A stretch of DNA of 25,337 nucleotides, taken from the NCBI GenBank assembly GCA_964556665.1, contig CAZKXU010000047.1, positions 1-25,337 of the forward strand. The letters are read 5' to 3'. Both the position numbers and the translations under genes were made by a program. Shown here in pieces: positions 14,439 through 22,149 of this stretch; the stretch's first letter is position 1; every line of letters starts with the position of its first letter. This DNA is from CAZKXU01 sp964556665. Lineage in GTDB: Bacteria; Bdellovibrionota_C; UBA2361; CAZKXU01. A model generated the notes under the pieces. The model was given only the letters and a program-made list of their open reading frames with translations. It was not told the origin of the DNA and did no database searches.

Positions 14439-15246
14439 TGATTGAGAACTCCCGTAATACCTGATTGAGGGAGGTTTTCTTATCGGTTGATTCCTTGCGC
14501 TTTCCTATAATCAGTGCACAGCCAACCTCGAATTCACCGGCAGGGAAACTCTTCTTGGTAGTCCCAGGAATTACTACTGAACGTGCCGGAACAACACCTT
14601 TATATGTTACCGGCATAGAGCCGCTAACATCTATAATCTGTGTGGAGGCAGTGATCGTGACATTTGCTCCTAAAACCGCCTCTGCTTCAATAACTACACC
14701 CTCTACAAGTATGCAGCGCGATCCTATAAAAGCACCGTTTTCAACAATTACCGGTTGGGCTGATGGTGGCTCCAGCACTCCGCCAATACCTACGCCGCCG
14801 CTAAGATGCACGCCTGATCCTATCTGTGCGCATGAGCCTACAGTTGCCCATGTATCGACCATTGTACCTGCAGCAACATATGCACCGATATTTACATATG
14901 AAGGCATCAGTATTGCGCCTGGCTCTATAAAGCTTCCATACCTCGCAGTTGCGGGCGGTACTACACGCACATTAAGGGATCGGTAATCTTTTTTTAGAGG
15001 AATCTTGTCATAGTAATGGAATGGTCCAACCTCAATCGGCTGCATCTCAGCTAGTGCAAAGTATAGCAGGATACCCTGCTTTACCCACTCATTTACCCTC
15101 CACGCGTTCTGTACCTTCTGTGCTACCCGGATCTTTCCTGTATCAAGAAGTGCTAGGCACTCATTTACGGCAGCTTTGTATTGCTGCTCTTTCAAAAGCT
15201 CTCGGTTGGAGAAGGCTTTTTCTATTAAACTCTCGATCTCAGACAT
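14431..15246 (-). CDS. dapD: Tetrahydrodipicolinate N-succinyltransferase
   Basis: This is the DapD acyltransferase that transfers succinyl from succinyl-CoA to tetrahydrodipicolinate. The start is the ATG at 15246, giving 271 residues and beginning MSEIESLIEKAF, because a strong GGGAGGGAG site lies just upstream and the ATG forms TAATG with the dapC stop. The frame is open 36 bases further to 15282 inside dapC, which is unlikely to be used. After a helical N-terminal domain, hexapeptide repeats build the left-handed beta-helix (VNIGAYVAAGTMVDTWATVG; GSCAQIGSGVHLSGGVGIGG). The C-terminal GCALIIGKR segment is also typical. Active enzymes are trimers. It is coupled to dapC and dapE. Confidence 0.96.
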   Translation of the reverse strand: MSEIESLIEKAFSNRELLKEQQYKAAVNECLALLDTGKIRVAQKVQNAWRVNEWVKQGILLYFALAEMQPIEVGPFHYYDKIPLKKDYRSLNVRVVPPATARYGSFIEPGAILMPSYVNIGAYVAAGTMVDTWATVGSCAQIGSGVHLSGGVGIGGVLEPPSAQPVIVENGAFIGSRCILVEGVVIEAEAVLGANVTITASTQIIDVSGSMPVTYKGVVPARSVVIPGTTKKSFPAGEFEVGCALIIGKRKESTDKKTSLNQVLREFSISV

Positions 15247-16391
15247 TAAACTCCCTCCCAAATCTTTACTGCCGCCTTGCACTCTTCAACCGAAGGAACA
15301 AAGGCGATACGGAAATAATCAACTGAATTTGCTCCGAAAAAAGATCCAGGGTTAACAATAATTCCTTTTTCAAGCAGTTTGTTGGCGTATGTGTCACCGT
15401 TAAATCCGGCTGGGGCCTTAACCCAATAATATAATCCGGCGTCACTCTCGGTAAATTGAAAGCCATGTTTTTTAAAGAAATCCCGCATTACAACCTGTTT
15501 TGCTTTAAAAATTGCGCGGCGCTCTGCTACATGTGCATCATCACCCCAGGCCTTAATCGCCGCTGCTTGCGTGTACTCAGGAGAGGCAACCCCTAAGGTG
15601 TCACGGAATGAAGCAAAAAGATCAAGCACTTTGCTGTCGCCAGCAATAAAGCCGGTGCGGTAGGCGGTCATGCCGCTTCGCTTAGAGCAGGAGTGAAAGG
15701 CAAGTACTCCTTCTTTCGTAATCTGAAGAACTGAGGGGGGAGCCTTGTCTCCAAAATATAGATCGGTATAGCACTCATCTGAACAGAGAAGGATATCGTA
15801 CTTTTTGGCAATCTCGACCTGTTTCTTAAAATATTCCAAATCTACACATTTACCTGTCGGATTATGCGGATAATTAACCCAGGCTATCGCGGTGCGTTCT
15901 AACACCTCCTCTGGTAAAACTGCTAGATCCTGAATAAAGTCGTTATCGCTATTAAGGTAGAAAGGATAAAAATGAGCACCAGCTACGATCGAGCTTCGTT
16001 CCGGGACGAAATATCCGGGTACCGGTGCTATTAATACATCCTTCTTACTTTCAGGAGAGATAAATAAAAAAGTGAGGCTATAGATAGATTCTTTGGCGCC
16101 GCCGCAGGGGATAATCTCACGATTCTCATCTAGCTCTACATTGAATCTTCTCTTAACATAACCCCTGATAGTGCTGCGCAATGCCGGTACGCCGCGCACC
16201 GTAGGGTACTGTGATATCTCAGGGACGCCGGCTCCTACCGCTTCTCTGATAAAGGCCGCAGTAGGTTCTACCGGGTCACCGGTGCCAAAATCATAGACCT
16301 TTACCCCTTGCTCCTTTAACTTACGTTTTCGGATTGCAAGTTCTGTGGCAGGATAAGAGGCGATCTTTCTAATACGGGGATTAAATTCCAT
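15246..16391 (-). CDS. dapC: Succinyldiaminopimelate aminotransferase (PLP-dependent)
   Basis: This 381-residue class I/II aminotransferase converts N-succinyl-2-amino-6-ketopimelate to N-succinyl-LL-diaminopimelate with glutamate as donor. PLP contacts are clear: N177 in NYPHNPTG, D205 and Y208 in SDECY, and the Schiff-base lysine K237 in SCSKRSGM. R246 in AYRTGF fits the phosphate-binding arginine. The C-terminal SVDYFRIAFV segment holds the substrate-binding arginine. Assignment as DapC, and not another fold-type I aminotransferase, rests on its place as first gene before dapD and dapE, with which it overlaps. It is divergent from psd across 69 bases. A TACAAT (-10-like, 16404-16409, minus) precedes it closely. 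Confidence 0.9.
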   Translation of the reverse strand: MEFNPRIRKIASYPATELAIRKRKLKEQGVKVYDFGTGDPVEPTAAFIREAVGAGVPEISQYPTVRGVPALRSTIRGYVKRRFNVELDENREIIPCGGAKESIYSLTFLFISPESKKDVLIAPVPGYFVPERSSIVAGAHFYPFYLNSDNDFIQDLAVLPEEVLERTAIAWVNYPHNPTGKCVDLEYFKKQVEIAKKYDILLCSDECYTDLYFGDKAPPSVLQITKEGVLAFHSCSKRSGMTAYRTGFIAGDSKVLDLFASFRDTLGVASPEYTQAAAIKAWGDDAHVAERRAIFKAKQVVMRDFFKKHGFQFTESDAGLYYWVKAPAGFNGDTYANKLLEKGIIVNPGSFFGANSVDYFRIAFVPSVEECKAAVKIWEGV

Positions 16392-16398
16392 AATGTGC

Positions 16399-16427
16399 TT
16401 GCAATTGTAGCTGATCGACTTAATAAT
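16399..16427 (+). promoter_or_regulatory. Candidate promoter for psd
   Basis: TTGCAA (16399-16404) and AATAAT (16422-16427) are separated by 17 bases and lie 33 bases before the psd ATG. The -35 hexamer overlaps a minus-strand TACAAT that could serve dapC, so the divergent promoters may share bases and compete. Confidence 0.4.
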
Positions 16428-16460
16428 TCCTAGAGGTGCTGCTATTAAGCTAAATAGGAT

Positions 16461-17279
16461 ATGAACTCATTATTATCTCTAATTCCCAAGAATCACTTAA
16501 GCTTTATCTTCGGCAAGCTTATTAATATTCCGCTTCCAAAACCGCTTTCTACATGGGCAGTAAAATATTTTGCAGCTCTCTACGGTATTGATGCTAGTGA
16601 GGCAACGCGCCCGATTGATGACTATCGCTCGATCGGTGAATTTTTTACACGGGATTTAAAGCCTGAGTGCAGAAAAATTGGTTCTGGATTGGTAAGCCCG
16701 GTGGATGGAACTTTGCGTTCCTACGGTAGAATAGTGCAAGGTGCGCTGCCGCAGGTAAAAGGCAGGAAGTACTCTGTAATTGAACTATTGGGGGAGGAGG
16801 ATCGTGCCAGGAGTTTTATTAACGGGTTTCAATATACTTTATACCTTGCACCATCAGACTACCATCATATTCATGCGCCTCTAGATGGAGAGATCTTTGC
16901 CACTACATATATTCCAGGACATCTTTGGCCGGTTAATGACTGGTCGATTGAAAACATTGATAATCTTTTCTCGATAAATGAACGGATCATATGCTACATG
17001 CGCACAGATTCCGGTACTGTTGCTATCGTTATGGTGGGTGCTACCAATGTGGGCAAGATCTCACTTAGTTATGATAGTTTAGTCAGTAATTATTCACTTG
17101 CACGTTCGAAAGTTAAACCTTCTTATCGCGAGTATAAACCTCCTCATCCGATCAAAAAAGGAGAGAGGCTTGGTACTTTTAATATGGGCTCTACAGTGCT
17201 GATGCTATTCGAACAGGAGCCAGGCGCGTCAATTTTGCCGCTTGGCGCAAAAGTTAAATTTGGGAAACGGATCGGATAA
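16461..17279 (+). CDS. psd: Phosphatidylserine decarboxylase proenzyme
   Basis: This 272-residue protein matches the membrane-associated PSD that makes phosphatidylethanolamine. It is synthesised as a proenzyme and cleaves itself within the GST motif (G243-S244-T245, in LGTFNMGSTVLM), turning S244 into the pyruvoyl group of the small alpha chain. The catalytic triad partners are visible: D82 (SPVDGTL) and H135/H138 (SDYHHIHAP). FFTRDLKP at 61-68 is also a family landmark. The length suits the long Gram-negative PSD class. AGGAT is very close to the ATG. The stop is three bases before the GTG of the FAD enzyme, so the two form an operon. Confidence 0.96.
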   Translation: MNSLLSLIPKNHLSFIFGKLINIPLPKPLSTWAVKYFAALYGIDASEATRPIDDYRSIGEFFTRDLKPECRKIGSGLVSPVDGTLRSYGRIVQGALPQVKGRKYSVIELLGEEDRARSFINGFQYTLYLAPSDYHHIHAPLDGEIFATTYIPGHLWPVNDWSIENIDNLFSINERIICYMRTDSGTVAIVMVGATNVGKISLSYDSLVSNYSLARSKVKPSYREYKPPHPIKKGERLGTFNMGSTVLMLFEQEPGASILPLGAKVKFGKRIG

Positions 17280-17282
17280 ATT

Positions 17283-18386
17283 GTGGCTGAACAGTCGTAT
17301 GATATAGCAATTTTAGGAGGAGGGGTTGCCGGCGTAGGGGTCGCTTATGAAGCTGTATCAGCAGGGCTTAAGGTGCTGCTATTAGAGGCAGATAGTTGTG
17401 GAGAAAAGACCTCAAATAGCTCTTTAAGGATAATACATGGCGGATTTAGGTATCTTCAGAGTTTCAACCTGCCGCGAGTTCTAAAGTCTATAAAAGCGCA
17501 GGCGGAGATAGCTGAGCAGAAGGACTTTGTCCAGGAGCTTTGCTGTTATTTACCTTTAGATCGATACGGCTTAAGAAGCCGTATCCCGGTTAGTGTCGCT
17601 GCGCAGATCTACAGTTATCTGAGCCGTATCTCTATAGGAGAAGCGCAGCGCAGCCGCGCCCTTTCGACTCAGGAGTTTCTAAGCTTATTCCCTGAGCTTG
17701 AGCTGTATGCAGAGCATGGTGTATTGGAATGGCGTGACTATCTATTAAAAGATCCAGCAAAGTTTCTTACTAGTTTTCTGGATGCGGCTACTGCCAAGGG
17801 ATTAACTCTTAAAACTGGAGAGCGGGTCTCCTCTGTTGAAGTAGAGAAGGGGGTGTATACTGTGAAGACAGGCTATACTCAACATAGAGCTAGAGTTGTT
17901 GTGAACGCCCTGGGCCCTTGGGCAAGATTAATCAAACGTCCGTATACGCTGCCCACTCCTTACTGCGGCTGGTCAAAATCCTTTAATCTTCTCTTGAAGC
18001 GCGCGCTCTTTACTGATGCGGCTTTCGGCTTTATGAGTAAGCAGGGCAGGGCATTTTTTGTAGTGCCGCGAGAGGGGCGTTCCGTGCTTGGGACGGAGAA
18101 TCTCCGCTTTGTTGGAGAACCAGATAAGGTGTCAGTTACTGCGGAGGAGATAGACAGATTTGTCTCTGATTTTAACAGCAGTGCCGGAAGTTTAATCTCC
18201 GTTTCTGATGTGGAGTCAGTTGAGGCAGGTTTACTTCCGGTTGAGCGGTTTGAAGGAGATACCCCTATTTTATTAGGTGACTACTCAATCGCTGAGCAGA
18301 ACGGATACTTCGAATTAACAACTACAAAATATACCACATTTTTACTACAGGCGCGGGAGGTGGTTAAGCGAGTTTTTAGTCGGTAA
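17283..18386 (+). CDS. GlpD-like FAD-dependent oxidoreductase
   Basis: This 367-residue flavoprotein begins with a dinucleotide-binding fold (ILGGGVAGVGVAYEA, 10-24, then LLLEAD). The TSNSSLRIIHGGFRYLQ segment closely resembles the FAD-contacting stretch of glycerol-3-phosphate dehydrogenases (GlpD/GlpA). VVNALGPWA marks the later FAD site. It is shorter than GlpD (about 500 residues) and lacks the C-terminal helical domain, so it could oxidise glycerol-3-phosphate or a related hydroxy acid or amine; the substrate is uncertain. It starts at GTG three bases after psd, with only a weak GGA upstream. The pairing with psd points to a role in phospholipid or glycerol-3-phosphate metabolism. Confidence 0.85.
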   Translation: MAEQSYDIAILGGGVAGVGVAYEAVSAGLKVLLLEADSCGEKTSNSSLRIIHGGFRYLQSFNLPRVLKSIKAQAEIAEQKDFVQELCCYLPLDRYGLRSRIPVSVAAQIYSYLSRISIGEAQRSRALSTQEFLSLFPELELYAEHGVLEWRDYLLKDPAKFLTSFLDAATAKGLTLKTGERVSSVEVEKGVYTVKTGYTQHRARVVVNALGPWARLIKRPYTLPTPYCGWSKSFNLLLKRALFTDAAFGFMSKQGRAFFVVPREGRSVLGTENLRFVGEPDKVSVTAEEIDRFVSDFNSSAGSLISVSDVESVEAGLLPVERFEGDTPILLGDYSIAEQNGYFELTTTKYTTFLLQAREVVKRVFSR

Positions 18387-18435
18387 CGGTTGTCAGTCTT
18401 AGAGTCAGCCGTGTCTTTATGACAATAAAATTTAT

Positions 18436-18451
18436 AAAGAGACTACTCTTT
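18436..18451 (-). terminator. Weak hairpin overlapping the stop of 18443-19114
   Basis: On the minus strand AAAGAG-TAGT-CTCTTT forms a 6-base-pair stem whose loop contains the TAG stop. It is followed by ATAAATTTTATT, which is T rich but broken. It may be a weak terminator for the minus-strand operon. Confidence 0.3.
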
Positions 18452-19114
18452 CTCGCAGCTCCATCTGAAAAAAGAATCTAGTGCATACATACCATTCCCC
18501 TTATCACGTGCTGGGCCGCAGACGACCGAGGCACGCACAGTGTAGTTTTTTGGGCCGGCACTCTCTTTGTTCTTTGTAATCGTATATTCATAGCGCGGGC
18601 TGCAGCTGCGGTCACAGTGTTTATAAAGATCTGCCCCGAAGCTGCCCTTGCCTTGGGAGAGATCGCCGATCCATTTATTTAGATCATCTATCGTCTCTAT
18701 AAGCGCATTTTCGTAATTCAAGGGCTGCTTTAAGGTTGCTTTAAGTAGATTCTGGCAATAATCGGCATCGCTATATTCTGCAAGTACTTTCTCCGGCACA
18801 GATCGAAAATACATCACCACCTTCTTTGCCATGGCGCAGCCGTTAGGACAAAAATTAGAAGGATTAGTTAAAACGTCTGCTAGCGCTTTAGCGCGATGAA
18901 AAATGGCGTTAGATTCAAACTTGATAGAGCCTGCACGATTAAGCATATTATCGAAAACGCCGGCAGAGACAACGAGGCTGCTAATCGGGATGTCTTTATA
19001 ATGCGAAATACACGCATTATCACCTGACTGAGCGAAGGCATCAGAAGAAGAGAAGCTGTATAGTGCTATCATTATCAAGACGGTTACTGAATATCGGCAG
19101 AATATTTGCTCCAT
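18443..19114 (-). CDS. Exported cysteine-rich protein of unknown function
   Basis: This encodes 223 residues with a signal peptide (residues 8-29, VTVLIMIALYSFSSSDAFAQ). The mature part has paired cysteines (FCPNGC; HCDRSC), a C-terminal beta-like stretch (YEYTITKNKESAG...YTVRASVVCG) and a final WSC. The pattern suggests a disulfide-bonded periplasmic or outer-membrane-associated protein. I do not recognise the family. It lies 17 bases downstream of the HD phosphohydrolase gene on the same strand and may be the third gene of that operon, although an exported product beside two cytoplasmic ones gives no obvious functional link. Confidence 0.7.
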   Translation of the reverse strand: MEQIFCRYSVTVLIMIALYSFSSSDAFAQSGDNACISHYKDIPISSLVVSAGVFDNMLNRAGSIKFESNAIFHRAKALADVLTNPSNFCPNGCAMAKKVVMYFRSVPEKVLAEYSDADYCQNLLKATLKQPLNYENALIETIDDLNKWIGDLSQGKGSFGADLYKHCDRSCSPRYEYTITKNKESAGPKNYTVRASVVCGPARDKGNGMYALDSFFRWSCEKE

Positions 19115-19131
19115 AATTTGGTGGCCAATTC

Positions 19132-20400
19132 TTACCTCTCCCGTCCCAATTCGATCTTGGCCTCCTTAGGCATTACCAACCAACTTCTTCGATAAGATGC
19201 AGCTTCCTTTAGCATCGCATTCATTAACGGTTCCGCTTCTGGCAGAGAGGAAACCTTTCCATTATCAAGTAGGATCTGCATGGACTGCTTAGAATCTCCG
19301 GCGTGTACATCGATACTTGATACATGATGAAGATAGTAAGCTGGATCGTAATTTGCCTTACGTACGGCCCGTTCCGCTTCGGCGAAAAGTGCGGCCGTAT
19401 CTTCGTTTTCAATAAGTCGTACTGTTTTAAAGAGCCTGCGATCGAGTAGTCGTGTTGAGAGATCGGCAAGGATCTTATCCTGAGAATAGCGCCAACGATC
19501 GAGATGATAGCGCCACCATGATTCGCGCATCGAGAAAATGGTTGATAGCGGGATCTCAGCCGGAGTTTTTGCTTGCAACACAGCTTTCATCCAGTCATCC
19601 AGGAATTCCAAAGAAGCTCCGAGGTCGCGTGCCCGTTGTGCTATGGCACGGTTAATTACATCGGCTGCCAGAAGTACACGGTGTTGATACATCTGTCTGT
19701 ACATAGCGTGACGGGAGACAGCAAAATGCATCATCGCATCTAAACGGTTTTCTTTTAAGGCAAGATGACCATCCGGAGTAATGACTATTGATTCAATCAA
19801 CGCCGGAATGTTGTACCGTCCATAATTTACACCGGCCATAATAGAATCAACTATACACCAGTTTCCGCGGTCTACATTCCATCCACCGCCTGAGATGATC
19901 TCCCAGGTCCAAGGTGGCACTGATTTATCCTCCATCAGTATTGCCGCGACTAGCCAGGGAGTATTTGCTCCGTAGCTGCTCAGGATTTTTTGAATATCCT
20001 TGTCCTCGCTTAAAACTCTTACAGCAAGCTCTTCATGTGTATCCGGTTGATCCGGGAACCAAGTTTTAAATGCGGTATGTGATCCGGGGGCCAGATGTCC
20101 GATGTCATGAAGTAGAGAGGCGGCACTGACAGCGATCCTGTATTTTTGAACCTCAGCACCAAAATCTTTAGAGAGTTTCTCCATTACTAGATTAGCAAGA
20201 TGAGCTACGCCAAGGCAGTGTCCAAAGCGTGAATGCTCCGAGAACATATATACGAGCCGCGTGTTTGCGGTTTGACTTATATCGCGCAGCCTCTGCACCC
20301 AGGCAGTGTCGATCAGATCTAGTAATACTGATTCAGAAGGCACCTCCCGAGAGAATGAGATCGAGTTATGTACAACATCGGCAAATGTTATGCTTGACAT
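19132..20400 (-). CDS. HD-superfamily phosphohydrolase (dNTPase-like)
   Basis: This 422-residue protein matches the HD phosphohydrolase group that includes dGTPase/SAMHD1-like enzymes. The N-terminal WVQRLRDISQTANTRLVY and SEHSRFGHCLGVAHLA segments are typical. Metal ligands are present: H61, the H98-D99 pair in LLHDIGH, and D185 in CIVDSIMAG. The enzyme should be an active cytoplasmic metal-dependent nucleotide phosphohydrolase, though which (d)NTP or nucleotide it uses is unknown. The C-terminal 200 residues are helical. Its ATG directly follows the TAA of the RibBA-like gene with no gap, a tight coupling that suggests the products work together or are needed in fixed ratio. Confidence 0.88.
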   Translation of the reverse strand: MSSITFADVVHNSISFSREVPSESVLLDLIDTAWVQRLRDISQTANTRLVYMFSEHSRFGHCLGVAHLANLVMEKLSKDFGAEVQKYRIAVSAASLLHDIGHLAPGSHTAFKTWFPDQPDTHEELAVRVLSEDKDIQKILSSYGANTPWLVAAILMEDKSVPPWTWEIISGGGWNVDRGNWCIVDSIMAGVNYGRYNIPALIESIVITPDGHLALKENRLDAMMHFAVSRHAMYRQMYQHRVLLAADVINRAIAQRARDLGASLEFLDDWMKAVLQAKTPAEIPLSTIFSMRESWWRYHLDRWRYSQDKILADLSTRLLDRRLFKTVRLIENEDTAALFAEAERAVRKANYDPAYYLHHVSSIDVHAGDSKQSMQILLDNGKVSSLPEAEPLMNAMLKEAASYRRSWLVMPKEAKIELGRER

Positions 20401-21498
20401 TTAAAACCCTCTTTGTGAAACGATCTCAATTCCAAATGGCTTAAGACCTACCAGGTTTTTCTTCGAATTAGTAATTAAATCTATCTTTCTTACCCCTAAA
20501 TCTCTCAAAATCTGTGCTCCTAGTCCATACTCTCGCATACCCGCAGGAGATCGTGCTTCAAAGCTACGTTGCCAATCACTTACCTGCTCTTTTAAACTCC
20601 CGCGCTCAGGGCGGCGTAGATAGATTAGCACACCTGAACCATTTTTGCCGATTAGATTTAAGGAAGAGTCGATCTGCTGTCTAGATGGGGGATTGGCTCC
20701 GCCAAACACATCGGTGAATGTAAATTCCGGCTGCACTCTGGTAAGCGTAGGTTTATCAGAAGAGATTTCACCTTTAATCAGTGCGAGATGTTCACCATCA
20801 TGAATCTCAGATTTATAAATATAAGATCTTAATTCTCCGGCTAAACGGGTAGGTAGTTTTGCATCAGCTATTCTTGTGACCAGCTGCTCGGTTTCAAGGC
20901 GATGTCTAATTAAGTCACTAATGTTAATTAGTGTTATACCAAGCTCAGTACATAATTTGTCCTGTGCATCTGCTGTAAGGTATTCACCTTGCGGATTTAA
21001 AGCATCCACAAATAATGCGGCATCTGAATTGCCGGCGATGCGCACTAGGTCAAGAGCAGCTTCAGGGAGTGCATTCTTTACCAACACTCCACCAGGGCGT
21101 GTTTCATACGGAAATATATGGCCTGGTTTAACGAGTTTTCTAGCTGATGGTATACGCTCTCCTAAGATTCGTATTGTAACGAGTCTATCTGCCGCACTAA
21201 TCCCGGTACTAACTCCTTCGCGCGCTTCAACTGAGCTGAACTGCAAAGAGTCCGCATGATTATCGTCATCCCGTACCATACGACTGAGCATCAAGGCCTC
21301 TGCGCGAGCAGAGCTAATGGCTACATTAAAGAGCCCTCCGGTATGATTTATGATTTCAACTATATTACTAAGCTCAACTTTCTCTGCTGCCGAGACCCAG
21401 ACTGCTGACTTATTCTCAGAGAGATCGTCTCGAATTAATCCTATTCTACGCTCGTTGAAAAGTTTAAGCGTCTCACCAAATGATATCATCACTGCCAT
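20401..21498 (-). CDS. Degenerate RibBA homologue, probable pseudoenzyme
   Basis: This 365-residue protein (ATG at 21498; the frame is open to a TTG at 21537 without a ribosome site) has the two-domain layout of RibBA. The fold landmarks of DHBP synthase remain: STGISAADR (97-105) and KPGHIFPYETRPGGVL (124-139). But the acidic catalytic loop DDEDRENEGD is replaced by DDLSENKSAV (24-33), and the catalytic His of GHTEA is lost (ALPEA, 143-147). In the GTP cyclohydrolase II half, GEHLAL and GLGAQILRDLGV remain. The three zinc cysteines (consensus ECLTGD...RCDCG) are gone (EFTFTDVFGGANPPSRQQ), and RQEGRG reads RRPERG. C-terminal decay alone is known in RibBX proteins; decay in both halves suggests a binding or regulatory role. 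It is coupled to the HD hydrolase. Confidence 0.8.
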   Translation of the reverse strand: MAVMISFGETLKLFNERRIGLIRDDLSENKSAVWVSAAEKVELSNIVEIINHTGGLFNVAISSARAEALMLSRMVRDDDNHADSLQFSSVEAREGVSTGISAADRLVTIRILGERIPSARKLVKPGHIFPYETRPGGVLVKNALPEAALDLVRIAGNSDAALFVDALNPQGEYLTADAQDKLCTELGITLINISDLIRHRLETEQLVTRIADAKLPTRLAGELRSYIYKSEIHDGEHLALIKGEISSDKPTLTRVQPEFTFTDVFGGANPPSRQQIDSSLNLIGKNGSGVLIYLRRPERGSLKEQVSDWQRSFEARSPAGMREYGLGAQILRDLGVRKIDLITNSKKNLVGLKPFGIEIVSQRGF

Positions 21499-21507
21499 TC
21501 TAGACGT

Positions 21508-21523
21508 GAAATTACGTAATTTC
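21508..21523. promoter_or_regulatory. 16-base perfect palindrome upstream of the RibBA-like gene
   Basis: GAAATTACGTAATTTC is a perfect palindrome centred about 17 bases before the preferred ATG at 21498. On the minus strand a TTGATT (-35-like, starting with the TTG at 21537) lies 17 bases before TACGTA, so the palindrome would cover the -10 element and could be an operator. If translation really began at 21537 it would instead be coding. Confidence 0.4.
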
Positions 21524-21642
21524 AACTGCTTAGCCAATCAAAATTGTAGTCAAGTCGCGCCCTTATAATGACGATCTTTAGATAAACGGGTTTACATCAA
21601 TCCGCCTAGTAGACTCATGGTTGTATAATTTGGAGTGGTAGT

Positions 21643-22134
21643 ATGAATTGGACAGTGTCAGGTGGAACCGAGCTAGCAGCGTCATCAGGTGCAATAACTA
21701 AGACGAGCGATTTTACAGACCTTGCATTAGTTTGTGCGCGGCGCACAGCTTTCGTGGCTAGATTTATTGTCTTAAGAGAGGCGAAGAGAACTAAGGCTCA
21801 TCGCACAATCGAAATGATGAGCTGGGAGGCAAACGCGACAGCAGAGGATCTAGCAAAACGGTTTCGAGAGGTTTTCTTAGCGAATGGGGACAATATGAGT
21901 CCGGTGGATCGGGATCTGAGGCGTGCTATCGCGCATGCCAGTAGATCTCTAAGTCACTTCGTTGAGGAGTATGCTTCGCGTGCTACTTGCTCGTTTATCG
22001 ACGCGCTGCATGATTATGAAAGATCCAATAAGCTACTTTTTGGCGCAGAGGAGCAGCCAAAGCCCGGAGGCTGGAGGTTACCTCAGGAGCTGGAGAAGGC
22101 GCGCAAAGAGAAAGCAGAGCTAGTTAAGAAATAG
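21643..22134 (+). CDS. Conserved-looking protein of unknown function, upstream of fhlB-like gene
   Basis: This encodes 163 residues with a GGAG eight bases before the ATG. I do not recognise the family. After a Ser/Thr-rich start of about 20 residues, most of the chain is predicted helical (DLALVCARRTAFVARFIVLREAKR; AEDLAKRFREVFLANG; LRRAIAHASRSLSHFVEEYA). A Lys/Glu-rich tail follows. It has no signal peptide or membrane segment. It lies 15 bases before a soluble FlhB-type domain on the same strand. In firmicutes the equivalent small protein follows a FliK-like gene, but this sequence does not show an obvious FliK domain. Confidence 0.7.
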   Translation: MNWTVSGGTELAASSGAITKTSDFTDLALVCARRTAFVARFIVLREAKRTKAHRTIEMMSWEANATAEDLAKRFREVFLANGDNMSPVDRDLRRAIAHASRSLSHFVEEYASRATCSFIDALHDYERSNKLLFGAEEQPKPGGWRLPQELEKARKEKAELVKK

Positions 22135-22149
22135 CTGTGCAGATAAACT

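Noticed and set aside
14465..14986. A 173-codon frame on the plus strand opposite dapD
   Set aside because: It is antisense to a well-supported dapD gene and its Pro/Thr-rich translation merely reflects the complementary codons.
15247..15282. Upstream start for dapD inside dapC
   Set aside because: GGGAGGGAG directly precedes the ATG at 15246, which forms TAATG with the dapC stop; the longer form adds residues atypical of DapD.
20876..21259. A 127-codon plus-strand frame opposite the RibBA-like gene
   Set aside because: Shadow of the minus-strand gene; no ribosome site and no recognisable protein features.
18443..21498. Calling the RibBA/HD/cysteine-rich cluster a phage-defence system
   Set aside because: HD nucleotide hydrolases occur in defence, but there are no effector, nuclease or toxin signatures and no mobile-element context; the genes look chromosomal and housekeeping-like in composition.
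20401..21498. Annotating the gene as functional ribBA
   Set aside because: The overall match is to RibBA, but the DHBP synthase acidic loop and the cyclohydrolase zinc cysteines are missing, so a riboflavin-synthesis call would overstate the evidence.
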